Program-made: the position numbers and the translations under genes
Source: UBA2108 sp963925495
GTDB lineage: Bacteria > Bacteroidota > Bacteroidia > Flavobacteriales_G > Salibacteraceae
DNA: 19,196 nt
Direction: 5' to 3'
Assembly: GCA_963925495.1 (NCBI GenBank)
Contig: CAWUST010000069.1
Location: forward strand, 1 to 19,196
Shown: positions 7,278-14,571 of the stretch, in pieces
Position numbering within the stretch: the first letter of the stretch is position 1
Layout of the letters: each line of letters opens with the position of its first letter
Notes under the pieces: generated by a model
Told to the model about the DNA's origin: nothing
Seen by the model: the letters and a program-made list of their open reading frames with translations, nothing else
Database searches by the model: none

Positions 7278-7303
7278 GGAAGGCCAATTGGAACTTCCTT
7301 TTT
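7278..7303 (+). repeat. Inverted repeat with T-run, terminator-like
   Basis: GGAAG (7278-7282) and CTTCC (7294-7298) pair around an 11-base centre that includes the self-complementary CCAATTGG, and five T follow (7299-7303). It has the look of a weak plus-strand terminator, yet no plus-strand gene is found upstream of it for over a kilobase. It may be fortuitous or a relic. Confidence 0.3.
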
Positions 7304-7355
7304 CAGACGATTAACTATAAAGTACTGAACTTTTGATCACAACATATAAATTTTC

Positions 7356-7478
7356 ATGTCGCGTCCGGCAAAAAATTCAAGGATAAAAAAATCAATGGAA
7401 TACGAATTACCCAAAGGTTTTAAAGCTGTACCTTTTGATTTGGACTGGAATAAAGTGAAAGAGCCTTTATTAGGTTAA
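7356..7478 (+). CDS. Small ORF, 40 codons, hypothetical
   Basis: ATG at 7356 opens a frame of 40 codons with a basic N-terminus (SRPAKNSRIKK) and a mixed, protein-like remainder containing 'ELPKGFKAVPFDLDWNKVKE'. A second in-frame ATG at 7395 would give 27 residues. The stop TAA (7476-7478) shares the TTAA tetranucleotide with the ridA stop on the other strand (7475-7477). A near-match to the promoter element (AACTTTTG, 7328-7335) lies about 20 bases upstream. No family is recognised. The composition reads more like real protein than a chance frame, but length makes this uncertain. Confidence 0.4.
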   Translation: MSRPAKNSRIKKSMEYELPKGFKAVPFDLDWNKVKEPLLG

Positions 7479-7855
7479 CCTCCAACGGCCACACAACTAA
7501 TTTCCACATTTACATTTTTAGGCAAGCAAGCAACTTCAACTGTTTCGCGAGCTGGAAAATCTTTAGAAAAGTAAGAACCATATACTTCGTTTATTGTTCC
7601 AAAATTGCCCATGTTGCTTATGAAAATAGAACACTTTACAATGTTCCCGTAATCCATATCAGCGGCAGCTAAAACAGCTCCCATATTTTTCATTACTAAA
7701 TGAGTTTCATTTACCAAGTCATCTATTTCTAATTTGCCGTTTGAAGGATTAATAGCTATTTGACCACTAACATACAAGGTGTTATCTGCTAAAACTGCTT
7801 GGTTATATGGGCCTATTGGTGCTGGGGCATTTTCTGTTTTAATTATAGTTTTCAT
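7475..7855 (-). CDS. ridA: RidA-family reactive enamine/imine deaminase
   Basis: This 126-residue protein is a full-length RidA (YjgF/YER057c/UK114). Hallmarks are the N-terminal 'APAPIGPYNQA' (10-20), 'LYVSGQI' (27-33) and 'PARETVEVACLP' (101-112), with R103 the catalytic arginine matching Arg105 of E. coli RidA. Trimeric RidA hydrolyses 2-aminoacrylate and related imines released by PLP enzymes such as threonine dehydratase, protecting them from damage. The ATG at 7855 gives the usual start. A -7 box ends 5 bases before it. The gene follows lptD on the same strand but with a 212-base gap holding a terminator-like structure and its own promoter, so it is probably transcribed separately. Confidence 0.95.
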   Translation of the reverse strand: MKTIIKTENAPAPIGPYNQAVLADNTLYVSGQIAINPSNGKLEIDDLVNETHLVMKNMGAVLAAADMDYGNIVKCSIFISNMGNFGTINEVYGSYFSKDFPARETVEVACLPKNVNVEISCVAVGG

Positions 7856-7859
7856 AACA

Positions 7860-7867
7860 CAAATTTA
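7860..7867 (-). promoter_or_regulatory. -7 promoter element for ridA
   Basis: TAAATTTG on the minus strand is a full TAnnTTTG match. A TTG occurs 16 bases upstream of it, slightly short of the normal spacing. The predicted start of transcription is near 7856, one base before the ATG, so the ridA message may be leaderless. Confidence 0.45.
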
Positions 7868-7986
7868 ATTTTTAAAGCTTATCCAAGTTAAAAGAGATTT
7901 ACCTGGTGATTAATATAAGTCAGCCGGTGAATGTGGATGAAATTTTCTAATTGATTGAATTAGGTGCCAAGAACAAGGCACACGTA

Positions 7987-8047
7987 AAAATTAAAATTAG
8001 GCGTTTATGTCAATAAATGGCTGATTTTAATTTTGAGTGAAACGCCT
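7987..8047 (-). terminator. Interleaved inverted repeats behind lptD, terminator or pseudoknot
   Basis: Two perfect inverted repeats cross each other. AAAATTAAAAT (7987-7997) pairs with ATTTTAATTTT (8024-8034), 11 bases. AGGCGTTT (7999-8006) pairs with AAACGCCT (8040-8047), 8 bases. In lptD transcripts the GC-bearing stem forms first and is followed by AATTTTAATTTTT, which can serve as a U-rich tail. Because the arms alternate, the two stems can form a pseudoknot or exclude each other. It lies 21 bases past the lptD stop. The AT-only stem alone could be chance. Confidence 0.5.
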
Positions 8048-8067
8048 TTTATTGGCGCATAATTCAA

Positions 8068-10593
8068 TCAATTAAAGTCGTAGTAATTCCGCTTTCGTTC
8101 CAATTTCAAATCCTTAAGCATAGCAGGTTTTATATTGATGCTAAAACTATAATTCTGTTGTCCACCTTTGGGTACAACTGTAATTTTGGCTTCCCAGCAA
8201 TTCATATCGCGATACAAAGAAAATCGAGTATACCCAAAATCGTTGTTTTGAAAATCGTAGTTAGTTGTCCCTTCAAATTTCCAGTTTTTGGTCAGGTTTA
8301 TTACAGTAGACACTTGAAGAGATTGAGTGATAATGGAAGTGTCTCGGCTAGTTGGTCTTTGTAAATTAAAAGTATATCCAAAAGTCATGGTCCACGGAAT
8401 ATTCTGATAAACCATAGAGCTTTTGTTCATCTTTTTCAAGTCGTCTTTTTTGCGATCTTGTTGTTTTTTATTCCCGAGAGAAAAATTAATGCCCATTCTG
8501 TGGTTTACGAAACGGCCCAATTTACCGTTTTCGTTTAATTCAAATTTATTTACTCTTCTTCGCGATTCCGTTTCATTTATGGTAATATTTTCTGCTGCAT
8601 AAAAATCAAGAACAGAGTTGTAATTTATTTGAAAAACGTTAAAAAGGTTAGTATTCGCAACAATTCTCATGGTGCTCCAGTTCAAGGAATCAGCAAACAT
8701 GTTGTAATTGGTTCCAAAATTTAACTGATCTAAAAGCTTTACCTTTTTTTCGCCTTTCACGGTATCTTTTTTATTCGCAATTTTCATTTCTAAACTATTC
8801 CTTAAGTTGAAACTTATACTTCCTGTTTCTTTACCCATAGGTGCTGTTCCGTATGGATTTACTGCGCTGTTATACATAGAATAGGTTTCTACTAAACTAT
8901 CGTTAGGGGTTCTTACTTCTTTTAAATAAGGACTTGAAGAATAATCAGGAGTATAAGTGAATCCGATTGCTGGAGTCATTATGTGTCGAATTGCTTTTAT
9001 TGGACCACTTCTATATTGGTAGTTTCCATAAATTTTTGTGCTAAAATTCATTCCAGTATTCATTCTGCCATAGCGCCCAAATTGTTTTAGTGTATCGGTA
9101 ATCACCATTGTATCTGCATCGCTCCAGCTCTTGTCCAGTCTTTTAAAATCCCATTGTTCGGTATAATTAATAAATGGCTGCCAGCTCATCACTTTAAGCA
9201 ATTTATAACTGGTGTTTAAACCAAAATTATGTTTCATTCCACTGGTCATTTTGTCTACGCTTTCATTGGTAAAAATATCATCCTGCCTACCGTTTAGCTG
9301 ATTTCTAAGATTGGTTGAATAGGTCAATCCTACCTTTTCGTACCATTTATCTTTTCCCACTTTAAATTTTCGTTTGAATGGAAATATTCTATCCATATTT
9401 AAAGCAAGTTCTGGCAAAACAAATTGTACAGTACTGTCTCTATTTTGCTGATAACTCGAGTTTAATGTTAATCTAAATGGGCTGTTTCCAAATTTTCGGG
9501 TATAATTCAAATTAGATTTAAAACTATTGGAGAGGTAATCGTTTGCCGAACTGTTTATGTCTAACCTATTGTTTTTATAAATGTTTACATCTGCACTGAA
9601 GGATTGGTAGGGGTTTGCTTTTAAATCTTGGGTGTGTTTCCAATATATTTTGTAGATTTTTTCTTGCGATAAATCAAAAGTTTCTACGCTACCAGTTTTT
9701 AAGTTGGTATATCTTAAATCCACATTTCCATTATATAAATAGCGTTTTTTGTAGTTACTTCCAACAGCTGCCCCCCAGCTTCCTCTGGAATAAAAGTCAC
9801 CGGTAAATAAAAAGTCTAAGTTGTCATTTACAGGCAAAAAATATCCTCCGTTTCGAAGGTAAATGCCTTGGAAGGGGCTAAATCCATATTCGGGTAAAAC
9901 AATACCTGATGAGGCTCCTTTTTTATTAGGAAACATACTAAACGGCAAAATAAGAGGAGTAGGAATTTCACCAATTCTCAGATTGGCAGGGCCGGTTACA
10001 ATTTTATCGTCAGGTATTATTTTTAGTTTTTTCGCTTTTATATGAGTTTTTGCTTCTCGGTCTTCACAAGGGCAAAATTTCCCATCTTCAATGTAAATTA
10101 TTTTGTCGGGTTGTATTTTTACTTTGGTTCCTATAATGTATCCGTCTCCTTGTTGCGTAACAGCTTCTGAAATAAGTCCTTTTTTTGTCTCAAAATTATA
10201 GCGCAAATCTACAGCCTCTATTTCTTCTCCTTTATCTTTAAATACAGGTGCGCCTGTCTTATTGTCTGCGGAGTCTGTAACAACACTGGCAAATACTTCA
10301 TTGGTTTTTAAATCCAATTCAATGTAATCTGCTTTTAATTCTGTGGTTTCGTAATACACTTCTCCGCCACCATACATATAAACTTTTCCACTAGCAACAT
10401 CAAATTTCATGGAGTCGCGTGCTTTGTAATCTACCTTTGAAGAAAATCCAGAATTACTTTCTTTTGGTTTTTTTATTTTATTAGAATCCCTTGAAATGGT
10501 GTCGTTTACTATTAAGTTGGAATCGGTTAAAGCAATATTTTGGCTTGTATCCGTTTGGGCATAGGATATGCATACGCTCCCCATTATCAACAA
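8068..10593 (-). CDS. lptD: LPS assembly outer-membrane protein LptD (Bacteroidota type)
   Basis: About 841 residues from the TTG at 10593. A hydrophobic N-terminus ends 'ISYAQ' (signal peptidase site), followed by a low-complexity linker, an OstA/LptA-like beta-jellyroll region (about residues 50-210, 'VASGKVYMYGGGEVYYETTE'), a Cys pair 'FCPCED', a 'GPANLRIGEIPTPLILPF' segment, and a long C-terminal beta-barrel rich in aromatic strands ending 'RKRNYYDFN'. LptD with LptE inserts lipopolysaccharide into the outer leaflet. No ATG lies in a good place: the frame stays open upstream to 10668 and codes 'RIRLFHVFLL' just before the TTG, which would complete a proper signal peptide. So the true start is probably an unusual codon between 10668 and 10593. 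It is divergent from the amidase operon, a neighbourhood I recall as conserved in this phylum. Confidence 0.9.
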   Translation of the reverse strand: MLIMGSVCISYAQTDTSQNIALTDSNLIVNDTISRDSNKIKKPKESNSGFSSKVDYKARDSMKFDVASGKVYMYGGGEVYYETTELKADYIELDLKTNEVFASVVTDSADNKTGAPVFKDKGEEIEAVDLRYNFETKKGLISEAVTQQGDGYIIGTKVKIQPDKIIYIEDGKFCPCEDREAKTHIKAKKLKIIPDDKIVTGPANLRIGEIPTPLILPFSMFPNKKGASSGIVLPEYGFSPFQGIYLRNGGYFLPVNDNLDFLFTGDFYSRGSWGAAVGSNYKKRYLYNGNVDLRYTNLKTGSVETFDLSQEKIYKIYWKHTQDLKANPYQSFSADVNIYKNNRLDINSSANDYLSNSFKSNLNYTRKFGNSPFRLTLNSSYQQNRDSTVQFVLPELALNMDRIFPFKRKFKVGKDKWYEKVGLTYSTNLRNQLNGRQDDIFTNESVDKMTSGMKHNFGLNTSYKLLKVMSWQPFINYTEQWDFKRLDKSWSDADTMVITDTLKQFGRYGRMNTGMNFSTKIYGNYQYRSGPIKAIRHIMTPAIGFTYTPDYSSSPYLKEVRTPNDSLVETYSMYNSAVNPYGTAPMGKETGSISFNLRNSLEMKIANKKDTVKGEKKVKLLDQLNFGTNYNMFADSLNWSTMRIVANTNLFNVFQINYNSVLDFYAAENITINETESRRRVNKFELNENGKLGRFVNHRMGINFSLGNKKQQDRKKDDLKKMNKSSMVYQNIPWTMTFGYTFNLQRPTSRDTSIITQSLQVSTVINLTKNWKFEGTTNYDFQNNDFGYTRFSLYRDMNCWEAKITVVPKGGQQNYSFSINIKPAMLKDLKLERKRNYYDFN

Positions 10594-10646
10594 AAAAACG
10601 TGAAATAATCGAATGCGGGTGCTATAGATTGGAACAGTACGAATGC

Positions 10647-10654
10647 TATTTTTG
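10647..10654 (+). promoter_or_regulatory. -7 promoter element for the amidase operon
   Basis: TATTTTTG is a full match to TAnnTTTG. Transcription would begin near 10658, leaving a leader of about 79 bases to the preferred ATG at 10737, or 37 bases to the ATG at 10695. A TTG lies 15 bases before it, shorter than the usual 17-23. It lies inside the possible upstream extension of lptD on the other strand. Confidence 0.4.
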
Positions 10655-10676
10655 TTCAGATGCGATGTTTAGTCGT

Positions 10677-10684
10677 CAAAATTA
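10677..10684 (-). promoter_or_regulatory. -7 promoter element for lptD
   Basis: TAATTTTG on the minus strand matches TAnnTTTG in full. The predicted transcription start near 10673 is just before an in-frame stop (10671-10669), after which the lptD frame is open without interruption. This sets the 5' limit for the lptD start codon. Confidence 0.45.
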
Positions 10685-10736
10685 AGTAATAAGCATGTTT
10701 AGTAATTGGAATAACGACTTTAAGGTATTAAAAAAT

Positions 10737-11846
10737 ATGAATTCTATACTGTTTAAAACCTTTAGCATACTCTTGGTTTTTATATTACTTACTTCGTTTT
10801 ACCCTTTTCGTCCAGGCGAATATGGGTTGAATAAAGTGGTGATAGACGCCGGCCATGGCGGAAAAGACCCTGGAGCGATAGGGGTAGATAAAATGCAAGA
10901 AAAGGATGTGGTATTGAATATTGCACTTATAGTAGGAGCGAAAATAAAAGCTAAATATCCAAATGTTAAAGTTGAATATACTAGAGATACGGATGTTTTT
11001 ATAGGATTAAATGAAAGGGCAGAAAAAGCACAGAAAATGAACGCAGATCTTTTTATTTCCATCCATGCGGATGCTGCAGGAAGCGAACAAGCTCACGGAA
11101 CTGAAACTTTTGCCTTGGGTCTTCATAAATCTGCAGCTAACTTGGAAACGGCAAAACGCGAAAATAATTCCATTTTAATGGAGGATAATTATGAAGTAAA
11201 ATACGAAGGATTTGATCCCGGATCGGACGAATCCTACATTATTTTGGGATTAATTCAACAAGCTTCTTTGTCGCAAAGTTTGAGCATGGCAAAAAAAGTT
11301 CAGGATCAATTTACTTCTATCGGCAGAAGAAATAGAGGAGTGAAACAGGCAGGTTTTTTGGTGCTAGTAAAAACAACAATGCCGAGTGTATTAATTGAAA
11401 CTGGCTTTATTACCAACACAAAAGAAGGAAGGTTTTTAAGTAAATTAGAAAATAGAGAGACTATATCAACGTGTATTTTCAATGCATTTGGTGAGTACAA
11501 ATCAGAAATAGATGAAATTTCAAAACCACCAAGTATGGCGGATAAATCAAAATCAAAAGAGGCCGTAGATTCAGGTGTTCGTTTTCGTGTTCAAGTAGCT
11601 TCTTCTCCAAAGCAGTTGAAAATGGATCCTGAAAAATTCAAAGGATATATCGATATTCGTGAAATAAAAGTGAATGACGTTTATAAATATACCATTGGAA
11701 ACGAGAGTAATTTAGAGGATGCTGTAACTTTGCAGTCTGCTTTGAGAGAAAAAGGGTATAAGGATGCTTTTTTAATTGGGATTTATCAAGGAAAGAAAAT
11801 TTCCATTTCTGAAGCAAACAGTATTATTGCAAAAAGTAAAAATTAG
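10737..11846 (+). CDS. Secreted N-acetylmuramoyl-L-alanine amidase (Amidase_3) with SPOR-like domain
   Basis: 369 residues from the ATG at 10737. A longer frame from the ATG at 10695 puts 14 polar residues before the signal peptide, so the inner ATG is preferred. A signal sequence (FKTFSILLVFILLTSFYPF) is followed by an Amidase_3 domain with all zinc/catalytic residues, numbered from 10737: H40 in 'DAGHGGKDPGA', E55 in 'MQEKDV', H110 in 'ISIHADA' and E221 in 'VLIETGF'. It cleaves the bond between muramic acid and L-alanine, splitting septal or side-wall peptidoglycan in the periplasm. The C-terminal 90 residues ('RFRVQVASSPKQL', 'KYTIGNESNLEDA') are a SPOR-like domain, which binds glycan strands lacking stem peptides. 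It is the first gene of the six-gene operon, two bases before the MCE gene. Confidence 0.93.
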   Translation: MNSILFKTFSILLVFILLTSFYPFRPGEYGLNKVVIDAGHGGKDPGAIGVDKMQEKDVVLNIALIVGAKIKAKYPNVKVEYTRDTDVFIGLNERAEKAQKMNADLFISIHADAAGSEQAHGTETFALGLHKSAANLETAKRENNSILMEDNYEVKYEGFDPGSDESYIILGLIQQASLSQSLSMAKKVQDQFTSIGRRNRGVKQAGFLVLVKTTMPSVLIETGFITNTKEGRFLSKLENRETISTCIFNAFGEYKSEIDEISKPPSMADKSKSKEAVDSGVRFRVQVASSPKQLKMDPEKFKGYIDIREIKVNDVYKYTIGNESNLEDAVTLQSALREKGYKDAFLIGIYQGKKISISEANSIIAKSKN

Positions 11847-11848
11847 TC

Positions 11849-12781
11849 TTGTCTATATCTAAAGAATTAAGAGTTGGAATTGTAGTTATAATTAGTTTAG
11901 GGCTATTTTATTATGGCTTTAATTACCTCAAAGGCTCAAATATTTTCAAAACGGGTTCCTTTTATTATGCAGAATATCCCAACGTAAATGGACTCTCTGT
12001 AGACGACCCTGTTTTTACCAAAGGATTCCGAGTAGGAAAGGTTAGCAGCACAAAACTCAATATGGAAACTGGGAAAATCCTAGTGCAACTTCAAATAACC
12101 AATGAAGAAATAAAAATACCTTCCAATAGTGAAGCTATAATAGCAAGTTCAGGTTTATTGGGTGGTAAAGAAATAAATCTTAAACTAGGGGACAGCCAAG
12201 AGTATTTAGAAATAAACGATACTTTGAGCAGTGATACGGAAGGAGATTTAATTGACAGCTTTACCAGTAGTTTGGAACCATTTGAAAAAAGTGCAATGGA
12301 TGCTGTAACTTCCATTGATTCTGTAATGAAATTGGTACAATCTGTTTTGAATCAAAAGAACCGAGATGCTCTTGATCACGGACTTACCGATTTGTCTATA
12401 ACCCTCAGTAACTTGAACAGTGCAAGTGCAGGTCTCGACAATTTAATAGCAACCGAAAAAGGCAAGCTTTCGAATATAATCACTAACCTAAATACCATGA
12501 GTAAAAACTTAAGTGCGTTTAGTGACACGCTTACCAATATGGAGATAAAGCAGACTATTGATGAGGCAAATCTTGCTTTGTCTAATGCAAATAAGATTCT
12601 TACTAAAATAAATGAGGGAGAAGGAACTATGGGGCAACTGGTAAATAACGATACCCTTTATATGAATCTTGAAAGTGTAAGTAAAAATCTAGATAAACTA
12701 ATGATTGACTTTCAAGAACATCCAAAACGATACGTACATTTTTCATTGTTTGGGAAAAAAGAAAAGGAACCTGAACCTTAA
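11849..12781 (+). CDS. MCE/MlaD-family lipid-transport protein
   Basis: 310 residues, starting with TTG two bases after the amidase stop; no ATG gives a complete N-terminus. A transmembrane anchor (about 7-25) is followed by 'FNYLKG' and the MCE domain (about 37-115: 'VNGLSVDDPVFTKGFRVGKV', 'SSGLLGGKEINLKLGD'). The rest (about 130-290) is helical and coiled-coil-like, rich in Ser/Asn/Leu, ending in a charged 'KKEKEPEP'. MlaD proteins form hexameric rings in the inner membrane that carry phospholipid across the periplasm with an MlaFE-type ABC transporter. No MlaE or MlaF gene is in this window; in Bacteroidota they are often elsewhere. The long helical tail resembles that of PqiB/YebT-like proteins rather than short E. 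coli MlaD. Confidence 0.9.
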   Translation: MSISKELRVGIVVIISLGLFYYGFNYLKGSNIFKTGSFYYAEYPNVNGLSVDDPVFTKGFRVGKVSSTKLNMETGKILVQLQITNEEIKIPSNSEAIIASSGLLGGKEINLKLGDSQEYLEINDTLSSDTEGDLIDSFTSSLEPFEKSAMDAVTSIDSVMKLVQSVLNQKNRDALDHGLTDLSITLSNLNSASAGLDNLIATEKGKLSNIITNLNTMSKNLSAFSDTLTNMEIKQTIDEANLALSNANKILTKINEGEGTMGQLVNNDTLYMNLESVSKNLDKLMIDFQEHPKRYVHFSLFGKKEKEPEP

Positions 12782-12786
12782 TTAAA

Positions 12787-14151
12787 GTGAGTAATATGGG
12801 TATTTCAAATATTTTATTTCTAATAATTCTTGCAGGAGCTGGATTTCTTTTTTACAGAAACCTTTCTCAAATTATTAAGAATATAAAACTTGGAAAAGAC
12901 ATTGACAGAAATGACAATGCTCCAAAGCGTTGGAAAACTATGTTTCGTGTTGCCCTTGGGCAATCTAAAATGGTTGTACGTCCTATTCCAGGCATCTTGC
13001 ACATATTTGTTTATGTAGGTTTTGTGGTAATTAATATAGAAATTCTAGAAATTATTATTGATGGAATTTTTGGAACACACCGTGTTTTTAGTTCAATATT
13101 AGGTGGGCTTTACAATCCATTTATTAATGTATTTGAGGTACTTGCCATATTGATTTTAGTTTCTTGTCTTCTATTTTTAACAAGAAGAAATATTGTTCGT
13201 ATTCCTCGGTTTTGGAAACCAGAAATGAAAGGTTGGCCAGCTTCTGACGCTAATTATATTCTTATTCTAGAGATTTTATTGATGAGTGCTTTCCTTATCA
13301 TGGATGCTGCTGATACTGCTCTTATGAATATGAATGCAGAAGAAATGGCTTCTCAAGGTTTTGCGAAATACGTGATTCCTCAAATGGCAGGTAATCAATT
13401 TGCTATAAGTCAGTTCCTGTTGGGTATTATGCCTTCGGATGTTTCAACATTAATAATAGTTGAACGAGTTTGCTGGTGGTTTCACATTATTGGGATTCTT
13501 GGTTTTATGAATTACTTGGTTATTTCCAAGCACCTGCATATTCTTTTTGCCTTTCCAACTACTTATTTTTCAAACCTTAAAAATAAAGGTGAATTCAACA
13601 ATTTGGCTGCTGTTAAAAAGGAAGTTCAATTGATGTTTGATATCGACGCTGATCCTTATGCTGCAAAGCCAGAACCAGAAGGGCCACCAGAAACTTTTGG
13701 TGCCAAAGACGTCACAGATTTGGATTGGAAACAATTATTGGACTCTTATTCTTGTACCGAATGTGGAAGATGTACCTCAGTTTGTCCTGCAAATCAAACG
13801 GGTAAATTATTGTCTCCACGAAAAGTAATGATGGATACTCGTGATCGAATTACAGAAGTAGGCAAAGAGAGATCAGAAAAAGGAGAAGAGTTTAACGATG
13901 GAAAAACTTTAGTAAACGATTACATAACTCCAGAGGAACTTTGGGCTTGTACCACTTGCAATGCTTGTGTTGAAGCTTGCCCTATAAACATTGACCCACT
14001 TAGCATTATTGTAGATTTACGTCGATATTTAGTAATGGAACAATCTGCAGCTCCGGCTGAATTGAATGGCATGTTTACAAATATTGAAAACAACGGTGCT
14101 CCTTGGCAGTTTGCTCAAGCCGACCGATTAAATTGGAAAGATGAAGCATAA
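12787..14151 (+). CDS. Membrane b-type cytochrome/2x[4Fe-4S] protein, HdrE/NarI-like fusion
   Basis: 454 residues from GTG at 12787 (an ATG at 12796 is a good alternative, removing three residues). Helices lie near 5-23, 69-92, 115-132, 155-175 and 228-247. Histidines H72, H233, H249 and H251 lie at helix ends, like the heme b ligands of NarI-type quinol oxidases (inferred). The soluble C-terminal part has two ferredoxin-type cluster motifs: C323-C326-C329-C333 ('CTECGRCTSVCP') and C388-C391-C394-C398 ('CTTCNACVEACP'). The architecture is that of the membrane and ferredoxin parts of heterodisulfide-reductase-like or Qmo/Dsr-type menaquinol complexes. Its natural partner is the CCG protein two genes on (14572-15363). 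Substrate and direction of electron flow are unknown. Confidence 0.88.
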   Translation: MSNMGISNILFLIILAGAGFLFYRNLSQIIKNIKLGKDIDRNDNAPKRWKTMFRVALGQSKMVVRPIPGILHIFVYVGFVVINIEILEIIIDGIFGTHRVFSSILGGLYNPFINVFEVLAILILVSCLLFLTRRNIVRIPRFWKPEMKGWPASDANYILILEILLMSAFLIMDAADTALMNMNAEEMASQGFAKYVIPQMAGNQFAISQFLLGIMPSDVSTLIIVERVCWWFHIIGILGFMNYLVISKHLHILFAFPTTYFSNLKNKGEFNNLAAVKKEVQLMFDIDADPYAAKPEPEGPPETFGAKDVTDLDWKQLLDSYSCTECGRCTSVCPANQTGKLLSPRKVMMDTRDRITEVGKERSEKGEEFNDGKTLVNDYITPEELWACTTCNACVEACPINIDPLSIIVDLRRYLVMEQSAAPAELNGMFTNIENNGAPWQFAQADRLNWKDEA

Positions 14152-14560
14152 ACTCCATAAAGTTGTAGTTAGTGGTAAAAATGAGAGTCCTACTTTAGCA
14201 GAAGGTTTAAAAAATTACATGATTGACATTGACGGAACCATCTGCGATGATATTCCAAATGAAGAGCCAGAGCGAATGCTTACTGCTAAAATTTATGATG
14301 GAGCTTTAGAAACTATCAATCATTGGTACGAAAAAGGACACATTATTACTTTTTTTACTTCGCGAGTTGAAGAGCATAGAGAAATGACTAAAAAATGGCT
14401 GGCTGAACAAGGCTTTAAATACCACGGCATTCTTTTCGGAAAACCAAGAGGTGGAAATTATCATTGGATAGATAATCATAAGGTAAAAGCAACTCGGTAC
14501 AAAGGGAAGTTTTCTGAAATGGTAGAGCGAAAAGTAAACATAGAGGTTTTTGAAAAATAA
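14141..14560 (+). CDS. Small HAD-fold phosphatase-like protein
   Basis: 139 residues. HAD motifs: D29 and D31 in 'MIDIDGTICDD' (nucleophile and acid/base), T73/S74 in 'FFTSR', K101 in 'GKPRGGNYHW' and D111 in 'WIDNHK'. These are all the parts needed for Mg-dependent phosphoryl transfer, with a minimal or absent cap, so a large or macromolecular phosphate substrate is possible. Close relatives in Bacteroidota are, as I recall, labelled 'phosphoheptose isomerase', but no SIS domain is visible here and that label is not supported. The gene starts inside the previous gene (11-base overlap, another frame) and ends 11 bases before the next, placing it between the two halves of the redox pair. The HAD fold is firm; substrate is unknown. 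Confidence 0.85.
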   Translation: MKHKLHKVVVSGKNESPTLAEGLKNYMIDIDGTICDDIPNEEPERMLTAKIYDGALETINHWYEKGHIITFFTSRVEEHREMTKKWLAEQGFKYHGILFGKPRGGNYHWIDNHKVKATRYKGKFSEMVERKVNIEVFEK

Positions 14561-14571
14561 AATAAATTAGG

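Larger units (their letters stand above)
7095..7355. other. Gene-poor region upstream of the minus-strand TPR gene
   Basis: This holds the 5' control region of the TPR gene at 7094, including a weak promoter-like string TAATTTAA (7115-7108, minus) with a TTG 17 bases before it, the dyad at 7142-7160, and the inverted repeat GGAAG/CTTCC (7278-7298). A 23-codon frame (7257-7328, plus, beginning MKFKQIVGRPIGTSFF) is present but too short to support. Confidence 0.4.

Noticed and set aside
7874..7890. Near-match to a DnaA box (TTATCCAAG)
   Set aside because: Single copy with mismatches to TTATCCACA, no cluster, and no origin features around it.
10695..10736. Amidase start at ATG 10695
   Set aside because: It would place 14 polar residues before the signal peptide; the ATG at 10737 gives a normal one.
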